Of a stretch of DNA of 27,869 nt, positions 6,403 through 15,100 are shown in pieces. Under the pieces are notes generated by a model that searched no databases, was not told where the DNA came from, and saw only the letters and a program-made list of their open reading frames with translations. Origin of the DNA: CANHEE01 sp043777755 (lineage in GTDB: Bacteria > Bacteroidota > Bacteroidia > Chitinophagales > Saprospiraceae); contig JAYWHK010000127.1 of the NCBI GenBank assembly GCA_043777755.1, forward strand, positions 1-27,869, written 5' to 3'. Position 1 is the stretch's first letter. Each line of letters opens with the position of its first letter. Both the position numbers and the translations under genes were made by a program.

Positions 6403-6744
6403 TTATTCTTCAGCACCAGCTGCAACTGCTTTTTTCACCAATACTGGAGTTGTTGCGTTAGTTGATGTTGTACGTGCATCGCCTTCTTTACCAGCACAAG
6501 CTTTTGCGCCAGCTGTTTTTGAACAACAAGCTGCTTTTGTACCAGCTGCCTTTGCGCAAGCCGCAGGAGCTGCTTCCGTAGTGTTTGCTACTTTTCTTAC
6601 CATGCCATCGCCAGCTACTTGAGTTGTTGCAGAAGTAGTTTCAGATTTTGCACAAGAAGCTGTTTTCTTTGCGCAACACGCTTGTGCAGATACACCAGCG
6701 ATTCCTACAAAGCTCAAAAATGCGATTATCATTAATTTTTTCAT
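6403..6744 (-). CDS. Secreted Cys/Ala/Lys-rich protein with CC...C repeats, function unknown
   Basis: A 113-residue protein with a clear signal peptide (1-21, ending 'GVSAQ'). The mature part is low in complexity (Ala, Lys, Thr) and has seven Cys in a repeated layout: CC-x6-C at 23-31, a single Cys at 63, and CC-x8-C at 73-83, each followed by Lys ('ACCAK', 'SCAKS', 'ACAKA', 'ACCSK', 'ACAGK'). Paired CC motifs in the periplasm suggest metal (copper or zinc) binding or disulfide formation, which is inference only. It has an almost ideal promoter and a strong terminator, so it is a single-gene unit that is probably well expressed. No similarity to a named family is recalled. Confidence 0.75.
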   Translation of the reverse strand: MKKLMIIAFLSFVGIAGVSAQACCAKKTASCAKSETTSATTQVAGDGMVRKVANTTEAAPAACAKAAGTKAACCSKTAGAKACAGKEGDARTTSTNATTPVLVKKAVAAGAEE

Positions 6745-6803
6745 AAGATAAAATTTTTATTCTTTTAAAATGATTGAAAAATTTTTTAATTTAAATTTTG
6801 CAC

Positions 6804-6835
6804 CAAAAATAGGGATTAATTACAAGCAATGCAAA
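6804..6835 (-). promoter_or_regulatory. Promoter of the Cys-rich protein gene
   Basis: On the minus strand: TTTG (6835-6832), 20-nt spacer, TATTTTTG (6811-6804), an exact fit to the Bacteroidota consensus. The predicted start near 6800 gives a leader of about 55 nt before the ATG at 6744. Confidence 0.7.
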
Positions 6836-6864
6836 TAATTATGTCGATTTTTTGATTATTTTAA

Positions 6865-8091
6865 CTATTTTGTCCTGAACGCCAAAAGCGTTACATCATC
6901 GGTGTATTCTCCTGTTCCTTTAAAATCGTTGAGGTGTGTTTTGATTTTTCGTTTAAAGGCATCTGCCGAAAGCTCGTGATTTTCTAAACAAAATTCAATC
7001 AAAGCATCATCGCCCCAAAATTGTCCTTCTCCGTTTTTAGTATCGGTAATGCCATCGGTAAAGCTGATAATCAATGAGTTAGGAGCAACTTCGACTTCTC
7101 CAATTTCGATTTCACCAGGCAATTCTTCATAATAACCCAAAAACAAACAACCTTTATCCAAAAAGGTGACTTCGCCATTCTGCACCAATATTGGTCGTGC
7201 ATGACCGCAATTGACATAACGCAACTTACGTGTTTCTGGCGTATATTCTGCAATAAAAAAAGTTACGAATTTTTCCCCTTGCGTTATGCGATAGATTGCT
7301 CGATTGAAAGTACGAATAAAAACTTCTCCGTGATCTCTTTTTCGCACCAAACTTCGCAGATTTGCTTGTAAATTTGCCATCAACAACGCTGCTGCCAAGC
7401 CTTTTCCTGCAATATCGGCAACGCAAAACATTATTTTTTCATCAAATTCAATGTAGTCATAATAATCGCCACCAACACTGAAGTGCGGCTCATAAATAGA
7501 AGCAATTTCATAATGTCCACTTTTGGGAACAACCTGTGGAACGAGCGAAAATTGCATCTCTTTTGCCATTTTCATCTCTTGCTTTAAGCGTGCCTGCTCT
7601 ACTTGTTGCTTAAAAAGCCGTTTGTTTTCGATGGCTACTGCAATGACATTTGAAATGGCAGTGACAAATTGAATCTTGCCGTAGCGGTCATCATTTTCAT
7701 CAAAACCGCCCAAAAACGTATAGGCAATAGCGGTATCTTTGTGTAAAACAGGAATAACGACATCGAACTGTTTTAATAAAGAATGATCCTTTATATCTAA
7801 TTTAGAAGAACGTTTATAGCTGGAAAGGTAAGTGCTGATGTCAATTTTTTGCTCCGCAGCTTTAATACCCAAAGAGGTTACACATTGCCACTGATCGTCT
7901 TGAAAAACATACAAAGCCATCTTAGCAATGCTCATCTCGAGCTTTAAAAAGCCTCTGTACATTTCAAAAAGCTCAACTGCCGAAATATTGTTATTGATTG
8001 CCTGTGTGATACTCAATAGCGTATTGATTTGCAACTGTTTGAGGTGCAATTCATGCTCGAGTTGTTCCATTTTGCTCAACTCTCTTTTCAT
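6865..8091 (-). CDS. GAF-like/SpoIIE-domain PP2C-type serine phosphatase (RsbU-like)
   Basis: A cytoplasmic phosphatase, 408 residues from the chosen start. An N-terminal coiled helix (1-35) leads to a GAF-like sensor (about 40-155), a linker helix 'EQARLKQEMKMAKEMQ', and a SpoIIE/PP2C domain (about 190-408). Metal-binding and catalytic positions are visible: 'VGGDYYDY' (Asp209), 'VADIAGKGLAAAL' (Asp226), 'SFTDGITD' (Asp346) and 'YTDDVTLLAF' (Asp398/399). Such enzymes dephosphorylate anti-sigma-factor antagonists in partner-switching pathways, but no antagonist or anti-sigma gene is adjacent. The frame extends up to 8145, but a TATCTTTG -10-like element at 8140-8133 overlaps that upstream part. 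The internal ATG at 8091 ('MKRELSKMEQ') therefore fits better. The gene is separated from the thioredoxin gene by about 100 nt. Confidence 0.9.
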   Translation of the reverse strand: MKRELSKMEQLEHELHLKQLQINTLLSITQAINNNISAVELFEMYRGFLKLEMSIAKMALYVFQDDQWQCVTSLGIKAAEQKIDISTYLSSYKRSSKLDIKDHSLLKQFDVVIPVLHKDTAIAYTFLGGFDENDDRYGKIQFVTAISNVIAVAIENKRLFKQQVEQARLKQEMKMAKEMQFSLVPQVVPKSGHYEIASIYEPHFSVGGDYYDYIEFDEKIMFCVADIAGKGLAAALLMANLQANLRSLVRKRDHGEVFIRTFNRAIYRITQGEKFVTFFIAEYTPETRKLRYVNCGHARPILVQNGEVTFLDKGCLFLGYYEELPGEIEIGEVEVAPNSLIISFTDGITDTKNGEGQFWGDDALIEFCLENHELSADAFKRKIKTHLNDFKGTGEYTDDVTLLAFRTK

Positions 8092-8196
8092 ATCAATTAA
8101 TTCAATCACTTTTAGGTTACATAGATTTAAAGCAAAGATAATCAAAGCAGTTTATAGCCTATGATTTTTTTATATTTTTTTTATAAAAAATTTATT

Positions 8197-9354
8197 TTAT
8201 CCTATTTTTTGTAAAAAATCTTCTATTTGCCCTGTTTCAATAGCCTTTGTTTTTGCCAATTCAAGTGCTTTTTGAGCCGTTTTTTTAGCATCATCTTTTT
8301 TTCCATTGAACAATAAAATTTGTGCATAAGAAAGATAATAATTCGGAAGTCCTCCATTTTCAGCTGCTTTTTTAGCAAATTTTTCAGCTGATTTCATTAC
8401 TTTTTTCTCTGTTTTAAAATTATTGGTCATTTCAATCACCAACGCGTGCAATTTGCTCGCATCGTTTTTGATGTCGTCACGAACACAACTTTCGCAAGCT
8501 CCCAAGTATTTTTTAGCATTTTTGGTTGCCAAATAATATTTTAAGTCTGCATCTAACAAAAATTCGTCAGCTTTTGCAGGATTACTTTTTTTGAATTTAT
8601 TTTTAGCTTCTTCAAAGAGCTGGTCATTTTTGAATTTTACCGCTTTATCCACAGTAGATTCGCAAGCTGCTTTTATTCGGTCATTAACTGCCGATTCCGT
8701 CATTATTGCAGCAATTTTACTACGATTTTGAATCAATAAATCAAAAATTCGAGAATCAGCTTCTGTAGTTCCTTCAAAAATAATTTTGAGGTTTTCGGGC
8801 GTTGTCAAGTCTTTTTGCTTCAACAAATAATCGTTGGTAATCTTCAACGTTGGTTTTCCAGCGCGATTCAAGGCACGAACATAACTGTATATTAGCTCAG
8901 GGCTTCTGTCCCCTTCGGTATATTTTTTTTCAAATTCCGCTGAATTGTCCAACGTAGAAAGCCCACTTTTTCCAAAGCTCAACAATTGTGCAAGGTCTTG
9001 ATAACCAACCGTTTTCTTAGCGATTTTGCCTTTTGAATCTACAAACATTAGAGTCGGATAAGAGCCAACAGGAAATTTTTCGATAAATTCCATGTTCTCA
9101 GGATCTTCCATATCCATTTTCATACAAATGAAGTTTTTGTTGTAAAATTCACCCGCTTTTGCCTGCGTGAAGGTTTCTGCCGCCATGCGTTTGCAAGGGC
9201 CACACCATTTGGCATAAGCATCTACAAAAATAAGTTTGTCCTCTTTGGCAGCACGCTCCAAGGCTTCGCTCCATTTACCATGGTAAAATTCAATACCTTG
9301 TCCAAAAAGAGATAAAGTTTGGAAAGCAAGTATAAATATAAGTATTTTTTTCAT
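8197..9354 (-). CDS. Secreted thioredoxin-fold protein with helical (TPR-like) C-terminal region
   Basis: A 385-residue protein exported by a signal peptide (1-19, ending 'SLFGQ'). A thioredoxin-like domain (about 20-135) has the active site W-C51-G-P-C54 in 'AKWCGPCKRM', preceded by 'KLIFVDAYA' and followed by the cis-Pro loop 'VGSYPTLMF'. This matches the thioredoxin_7/DsbD-gamma-like type ('A.KE.KLIFVD.YA.WCGPCK.M'). The remaining ~250 residues are Lys-rich helices, ending in a TPR-like pair ('LPNYYLSYAQILLFNGKKDDAKKTAQKALELA', quoted in part below 20: 'AQILLFNGKKDDAKK'). Likely role: periplasmic thiol-disulfide reduction, with a helical partner-binding tail. Redox partners are not visible nearby. 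Confidence 0.85.
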   Translation of the reverse strand: MKKILIFILAFQTLSLFGQGIEFYHGKWSEALERAAKEDKLIFVDAYAKWCGPCKRMAAETFTQAKAGEFYNKNFICMKMDMEDPENMEFIEKFPVGSYPTLMFVDSKGKIAKKTVGYQDLAQLLSFGKSGLSTLDNSAEFEKKYTEGDRSPELIYSYVRALNRAGKPTLKITNDYLLKQKDLTTPENLKIIFEGTTEADSRIFDLLIQNRSKIAAIMTESAVNDRIKAACESTVDKAVKFKNDQLFEEAKNKFKKSNPAKADEFLLDADLKYYLATKNAKKYLGACESCVRDDIKNDASKLHALVIEMTNNFKTEKKVMKSAEKFAKKAAENGGLPNYYLSYAQILLFNGKKDDAKKTAQKALELAKTKAIETGQIEDFLQKIG

Positions 9355-9378
9355 TTTATGTATTTTTTATTCTAAATT

Positions 9379-9420
9379 ATTCTAAATTCTAAATTTACGA
9401 TTGCAATCTACGCATGAACA
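9379..9420. repeat. 42-bp direct repeat, copy 1
   Basis: Identical to 10140-10181. It lies just downstream of the first nuclease-like paralogue; similarity continues into that gene's 3' end. A degenerate relative lies at about 10088-10115. It marks the duplication unit of the two tandem paralogues. Confidence 0.85.
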
Positions 9421-9438
9421 TTTTAACATTTTAAATTA

Positions 9439-10083
9439 TTATCTATTCAAAATCAAATCTTTTAATTTTCGTAAAATAAAAACGATTTGATGTAAATCTT
9501 CTATATCGGTAGCATCGTATTGTTTACTTACGCAATAATCTTTGCCTACTAAAGTCGTAAAATTCCAGTTTTTCCCTTGCAACCAACAGCCATAAAGCGG
9601 TTTTCCATCTTGGTTTAACTCCTGTGCAAGAATCATTGCAGCCAACATTTGCCCTTCGGGGTCATGGCTATCACCTTTTGTTCGCTTGAATTCCTGCATA
9701 AAAAAGTAAGGTGTTTGAGGTTTTCCCGAATTGGTATGAGAAGCAATCATACAATCTACAATGACAGAAATATTTTTATTTTCTACTTTACCTGTTAATT
9801 TTCGTTCATAAAAAGTTTTTACAATACCCTTTTGATTGACATTTGCAACTTTAAAAACAATACTTATAATATTCATTTTTAACTCTTCTTCATTCCAACC
9901 AATATAATTTTCATTGTATTCCTCTGGCAACTCCGCCAACATTCCTTCATGGATAGCTGAAATCGGAGATAAAGGAGCACTCATCCACTCTTCTAATGTA
10001 GTACATTTGGAGATAGGTAAGATATTAAAACTATCTACAACCTCGTCAAAAGAGTAATGATTTATCTTTTCTATATTTTTCAT
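9439..10083 (-). CDS. PD-(D/E)XK nuclease-like family protein, paralogue 1
   Basis: A 214-residue cytoplasmic protein from the chosen start. The frame extends to 10107, but the paralogues align from Met 'MKNIEKINHYSF', so the ATG at 10083 is preferred. Conserved features shared with the copies at 10216 and 24003: 'WNEEELKM' (63-70), a strand with Asp110 ('VIVDCM'), then 'PYFFMQEFKR' with Glu131-x-Lys133, then 'DPEGQMLAAMILAQ' and 'YCVSK.YDA..IEDL.QIV.ILR.LK'. Asp...Glu-x-Lys after a Glu-bearing helix is the layout of PD-(D/E)XK nucleases; the fold assignment is inferred, not proven. Its 3' half is nearly identical to the next gene, while the N-terminal 100 residues have diverged. No methylase or partner subunit is adjacent. 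Confidence 0.7.
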   Translation of the reverse strand: MKNIEKINHYSFDEVVDSFNILPISKCTTLEEWMSAPLSPISAIHEGMLAELPEEYNENYIGWNEEELKMNIISIVFKVANVNQKGIVKTFYERKLTGKVENKNISVIVDCMIASHTNSGKPQTPYFFMQEFKRTKGDSHDPEGQMLAAMILAQELNQDGKPLYGCWLQGKNWNFTTLVGKDYCVSKQYDATDIEDLHQIVFILRKLKDLILNR

Positions 10084-10139
10084 AAAAACTTTAAATTCTA
10101 AATTCACGGTTGCAACAATTCTTGATTCTAAATTATTTT

Positions 10140-10181
10140 ATTCTAAATTCTAAATTTACGATTGCAATCTACGCATGAACA
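10140..10181. repeat. 42-bp direct repeat, copy 2
   Basis: Identical to 9379-9420 and in the same position relative to the second paralogue. After it, an AACAATTCAACAATTCAA-type expansion separates it from the gene end. Confidence 0.85.
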
Positions 10182-10215
10182 ATTTAACATTTTAACAATT
10201 CAACAATTCAAATTA

Positions 10216-10854
10216 TTACCTATTCAAAATCAAATCTTTTAATTTTCGTAAAATAAAAACGATTTGCTTTAAATCTTCTATATCGGTAGCATCATAGGTT
10301 TTACTTACACAATAATCACGACCAATTAGGGTAGTGAAATTCCAAAATTTGCCCTGTAACCAACAGCCATAAAGTGGTTTTCCATCTTGGTTTAACTCCT
10401 GTGCAAGAATCATTGCAGCCAACATTTGTCCTTCGGGGTCATGGTCATCACCAAGCGAGCGTTTGAACTCTTGTAGAAAAAAATAAGGTACTTTAGGACG
10501 ATTTGCCGTAGTCGGCGAAGCTACCATAGCATCAACTTTAACTGAAATACTTATGTTTTCAACCGTTCCTTTGAGTGAACGCTCGTAAAACGCTTTTATT
10601 TTATCTTCTACATTAATTTTAGCCAAGTAAAAAACAAAAGCAATAAAATTAATTTTTAGTTCTTCTTCGTTCCAATACCGACCATCTTTTTCTAAGTCAA
10701 AACGGACATCTTCGAGAATACCCAATTCCACCTCATTCAATATTCCTTGTACTGTAAGCCACTCCTTTAACGTTGGGCAAGTCATATTTTTTTTGACATT
10801 AAAACGCTCTAAAACTTCCGATCCATCGTAATAATTTAATTTTCCAACCTTCAT
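10216..10854 (-). CDS. PD-(D/E)XK nuclease-like family protein, paralogue 2
   Basis: A 212-residue paralogue of the gene at 9439-10083. The last ~75 residues, from 'DPEGQMLAAMILAQ' onward, are almost unchanged, and the N-terminal third differs strongly. The family motifs are intact: 'WNEEELK' (61-67), Asp108 in 'VKVDAM', 'PYFFLQEFKR' with Glu129 and Lys131, and Glu141/Gln143 in 'DPEGQM'. It has its own consensus promoter (10874-10905). The adjacent downstream copy has no visible promoter and may be read through from this one. No signal peptide is present. Function is unknown; DNA cleavage is a fold-based inference. Related three-motif proteins occur, as I recall, in several copies in some Bacteroidota and cyanobacteria. 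Confidence 0.7.
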   Translation of the reverse strand: MKVGKLNYYDGSEVLERFNVKKNMTCPTLKEWLTVQGILNEVELGILEDVRFDLEKDGRYWNEEELKINFIAFVFYLAKINVEDKIKAFYERSLKGTVENISISVKVDAMVASPTTANRPKVPYFFLQEFKRSLGDDHDPEGQMLAAMILAQELNQDGKPLYGCWLQGKFWNFTTLIGRDYCVSKTYDATDIEDLKQIVFILRKLKDLILNR

Positions 10855-10873
10855 AATACGCTAAATTTTACTG

Positions 10874-10905
10874 CAAAAATACATCTTTTTTTCAAGAAAA
10901 ACAAA
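10874..10905 (-). promoter_or_regulatory. Promoter of nuclease-like paralogue 2
   Basis: On the minus strand: TTTTTG-type -33 (10905-10902), 20-nt spacer, TATTTTTG (10881-10874). The predicted start near 10870 gives a leader of about 15 nt before the ATG at 10854. Confidence 0.55.
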
Positions 10906-10926
10906 AATTTTTGCTTTTCAAGCAAA

Positions 10927-10964
10927 ACAAAACCGCTATATTGTCGTCAATATAACGGTTTTGT
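10927..10964 (-). terminator. Intrinsic terminator of the coiled-coil protein gene
   Basis: A 17-bp stem (10927-10943 with 10948-10964) with a 4-nt loop. The single flaw is C.A on the plus strand and G.U on the minus strand, so it works on minus-strand RNA, matching the gene ending at 11010. Confidence 0.75.
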
Positions 10965-11009
10965 GAATAGAATATTTTAAACAACATTCTAAACATTCTA
11001 ATAAAAGAA

Positions 11010-11705
11010 CTACGCTTTGCTTACTTCTTCTAATTTTTGCTGTACTTTTTTGATGTTGATTTTTTGGTCTTCGATTGATTTTTGCTGTTCTTTTTGCATA
11101 CCATCGTTTTTGATGATGTCGTCTTCGGCTTTTTTGATTTTAGCCTTGTAATTTTCAATATCTTTGTGCAAATCTTCTTTGTCTTTGACCAAATCCTTCA
11201 TTTTGCCTTCCATTTTTTTGAATTTCTTTTCTTCCTCGGTCAATTCTTTTTGTGTTGCAGTAATGGCAACGTCTTTTGCGAAAAGCATCACCATTTTTTC
11301 ACCAAAAGCAAATTTATCTTGATGGTCATCTTTGTTTAAGTAAGCACCACCCAAATCAAACCAAACTGTTAATAAAGTATTGCTTGTACCAGATTCTTCG
11401 ATTTTAGCATAGACATCAACGGGATTATTGCCATTGATTTCGGTGATTTGTGCATTGTCAGAGAAAAATTCTTTTTCTTTTCTATTCCATTTTGGCTTAG
11501 ATTTGTAAGAATCCATCAAATTCTTCCATTTATCTTCTACAAAATCAGGTTTTGCACTCGGAATTTCAATTACCAAAGCATTCTTTACGCCTTGGCTCAT
11601 AGTTTTGGTTTCTTGTTTTACTGCGGTGGCGTTTTTCTTTTCCATTTGTGCAAAAACAAAGGAAGTAAAACAAATGCAAATAGCAAATACGATTAATTTT
11701 TTCAT
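11010..11705 (-). CDS. Secreted protein with C-terminal coiled coil, function unknown
   Basis: A 231-residue exported protein. A signal peptide (1-20, ending 'FVFAQ') is followed by a globular beta-containing region (about 40-150) with 'ALVIEIP', the W-rich segment 'KPKWNRKEKEFFSDN', and 'LLTVWFDLGGAYL'. The last ~80 residues (about 152-231) are a Lys/Glu-rich heptad-patterned helix, a likely coiled coil. It is probably periplasmic or attached to the envelope through partners, since there is no lipobox. It has an excellent promoter and terminator, so it is a single-gene unit. I do not recognise a named family; the layout is of a type seen in Bacteroidota. Confidence 0.75.
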   Translation of the reverse strand: MKKLIVFAICICFTSFVFAQMEKKNATAVKQETKTMSQGVKNALVIEIPSAKPDFVEDKWKNLMDSYKSKPKWNRKEKEFFSDNAQITEINGNNPVDVYAKIEESGTSNTLLTVWFDLGGAYLNKDDHQDKFAFGEKMVMLFAKDVAITATQKELTEEEKKFKKMEGKMKDLVKDKEDLHKDIENYKAKIKKAEDDIIKNDGMQKEQQKSIEDQKINIKKVQQKLEEVSKA

Positions 11706-12105
11706 AATAGAATTTTTTTAATAGAAAATTTTAGTGAATAATTTTTTTGTTTGTGACATTCAAATATACAACGTTTTTTCAATATTACAACTATATAATA
11801 TGTTAATTTTTATAAAAAAAATTACACCAAAAACACAATCAACTGTTTTTCAATTACTTATATTAAAAAAATTATTATTTTTCAACATCAAATTTCCAAT
11901 ACTTTTATTAAAAAAAATATTTTTATAGAAAAATCACAATTATATATAATACATTTCGATATAGAAAATATATTATTAAAAAAAAAATATTTTATAAAAA
12001 GTATATTTTATCTTTTTATATCAATAAAATATCAAATACTTGTCATAAATTTGTAATCGAAATTATAAATTTTATTAATTTAATAGCCAAAGACTATCCA
12101 AACAC
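11706..12105. other. Very AT-rich divergent promoter region
   Basis: About 400 bases, mostly A and T with long A/T tracts, between the divergent coiled-coil and susC genes. The minus-strand promoter at 11761-11790 lies here. For susC, TAAATTTG at 12046-12053 is a good -10-like element, but no TTG lies 19-21 bases upstream. No gene or strong hairpin is seen. The tracts suggest curved or easily melted DNA. Confidence 0.55.
11761..11790 (-). promoter_or_regulatory. Promoter of the coiled-coil protein gene
   Basis: On the minus strand: TTG (11790-11788), 19-nt spacer, TATATTTG (11768-11761). It fits the Bacteroidota consensus and gives a leader of about 50 nt. Confidence 0.65.
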
Positions 12106-15100
12106 ATGGTGCAATCCTTACTTAAGCAGAGGTTGTTTAGCTTCTGTATTATCGTATTTTCTTTTCTAAATTACTCTTATTCACAAAATTTATTCACGGT
12201 AAAAGGTATCGTTCAAGATAAAACGGGCGAACCTCTACCAGGCGTTAATATTGTCCTAAAAGGCAACATCATCAATGCCGTAACCGACAGAGATGGTAAT
12301 TTTACCATCAATCTTTCCAACAAGCAATCTACTTTGGTCGTTTCTTGTATCAGCTACCAAACCCAAGAAGTGGAGGTTAATGGAAGGAATAATATTAACG
12401 TTACTTTAGATGACGAACTAACACAATTGGAAGATGCGGTTGTTGTTGGTTATGGTTCTCAGAAAAAAAGTGTCGTAACTGGCGCAATTTCTTCTGTCAA
12501 AAATAAGGACTTCAAAGACCAGCCCGTTGCCAATATCGGTAGCGCAATTCAAAGCAAAGTTTCTGGTGTGAATGTTACTACGCCTTCGGGAACGCCAGGC
12601 GCAGGACTTTTGATTAGTATTCGTGGAGCTTCTAATCCGCTTTACGTTGTTGATGGTATTCCCATTATCAGCGAAAGCAATTCGGCTCTATCTAATGCTT
12701 ACGACTTAGAAGGTAACGTAACAGGAACTTCTCAAAGCATTAGTTCAATTGCTGACATTAATCCAAACGACATCGAAAGCGTTGAGATTCTTAAAGATGC
12801 TTCGGCAGCTTCTATTTATGGTGTTCGTGCTGCGAATGGCGTTGTTTTAATCACTACAAAACGTGGTACTTCTGACAAAACAGAATTTGGCGTAAATACC
12901 TACACTGGTATTCAGCAAGTGGCTCGCCAACCTGAATTTTTAAGTTCTACGGAATTGGTCGCACTTATCGAAGAAGGTCGCCAACAAGATTTAATCAAAT
13001 ACAAACAAGACAAGACTATTTTTGGTGATGATTTTGACCCAGCTGTTTTGACAAATCCGCTTCCTGCACACTGGAAGACGGGTCAAAATACTGTTTGGTT
13101 AGACGAGATTTTTCGCACTGCTCCTATCAACAATGTTGAAATGTATGCTCGTGGAGGAAACAGCCGTACTCGCTTTCACATCAGTGGTAATTATTTTGAC
13201 CAACAAGGCATCATGGTCAATTCTGCTTACAAACGTTACACTGGTCGTATAAACTTAGACCACAAAGTAAGTGAGCATTTTGCACTCGGTACAACCTTGA
13301 ATCTTACCCGTAGTAACAACCAACGTGTTTTCAACGATGATACTTATTCAGGTGTTTTGACAAATGCTTTGGGCGCAGACCCACTCATGCCTGTGTATGA
13401 AAAAGACGGTTCTTATGCTAATTTTACAGAATATCATAGCAATTGGCTTTCTGACAATCCAATGAAATCTGCCAACGAAATCAAAGCTACGACTTTTAGC
13501 AATCGTGTTTTGGGTTCTTTGTTTGGTGAATATCGCTTTACACCAGCCTTCAAATTCCGTTCTTCTTGGTCATTGGATTATACAGACATGAAAGACGATC
13601 AGTTTTTCAGTCCAATTACGACCGATGGCGAAACCGTAGGAGGTCGTGCGATTCGTGCTTCTTATGGCAATCTAAACTGGTTGGGTGAAAATTATTTTAC
13701 TTACAAAAAAACCATCTTAGAAGATCATAACTTAGAGATTATCGCTGGAAATAGCTTACAAAAGTCAAAAACGGAGCGTACCAATATCAAAGGTGAAGGT
13801 TTTCCTACGGGAACAAACCTCGAAAAATTAGCAAGTGCTGCAGTGATTACTTCTGCAAAAGCAAATGCTACACAATGGTCAATCATGTCTTTTGTAAGTC
13901 GTATCAATTATGATTTTAAAAACAAAATCATTTTGTCAGCGTCAGTTCGTGCAGATGGTTCTTCTCGTTTTACAAAAGAAAATCGTTTTGCGATATTCCC
14001 TTCAATGTCAGTTGGTTACCGTTTGGTTTCGCCTAATTCAGACCCAAATAAAAATCCATTTATCTCTGATTTGAAACTTCGTGCAAGTTACGGTGTAACA
14101 GGTGATCAAGAAATTGGCGACTTCCGCAACCGTGTTCTTTGGGGACCTTCAATTTACAATGGTCTTTCGGGAATTCGTCCGACAAATATGGCAGACCCTA
14201 CTTTGGGCTGGCAACAAAATACCATGTTAAACGCAGGTATTGATTTTGAATTTTTGAAAGGTCGTTTCGGTGGTTCTCTTGAAGGTTTTAAATCTAATAA
14301 AAACCGCCTTTTGACAGAGGCAATAATTTCTGGAACAACAGGTTTCCCAACAGTTGCCCGCAACATTGGCGAAGTACAAAATACAGGTATCGAATTACAA
14401 TTGTTCGGAACACTTATCAATACAGGAAAATTCCGTTTTTCAACCAACTTCAATGCAACAGCAATGAAAAATGAAATCAAATCATTGGCACAAGACGGCG
14501 AATTACTATATATATACAATGACGTTTCGGCTTCTCATGTACTTCAAGTTGGTCAGCCAGTTGGTTCTTTTTGGGGCATTAAAGCAACAGGCGTTAATCC
14601 TCAAACAGGCGATATGGAATACGAAGACGCTAACAAAGATGGCGCAATTGATTTATCTGATGGACAAATTATTGGCAAGGCTTATCCAGATCTTTTTGGA
14701 GGTTTAAACTTTAATTTTAATTGGAAAAAATTAGATTTGAGTATTGCCAATTCTTTCAGTTATGGCAACGACGTATATAACTTCAACCGTTATTTCTTTG
14801 AAAACATGGGTTGGGCTAATGAAGGTTTTGACGAAAATAACAATTTGACCTCCGTCTTTACCAATCCTGTGGCTTCGGCAGCGAATCGTCGTTGGAAAAA
14901 ACCAGGTGATGTAACAGATGTTCCTCGTGCTTCTTTGATCAATGCAACGCATTTAGAAACGAACTCTGCATTTGTAGAAGATGGTTCTTTTTGGAGAGTC
15001 CGTACCATTAATGCTGGTTACACGGTTCGCCCTGCGAAGTCACGTTATTTCAATCAAGCTCGTTTTTTTGCACAAGTCCAAAACCCGTTTCTTTTTACCA

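Noticed and set aside
6362..6622. 86-codon plus-strand Ala/Phe-rich frame
   Set aside because: Antisense of the Cys-rich secreted protein; the Ala-rich composition is a by-product of its codon repeats, and it starts inside a terminator region.
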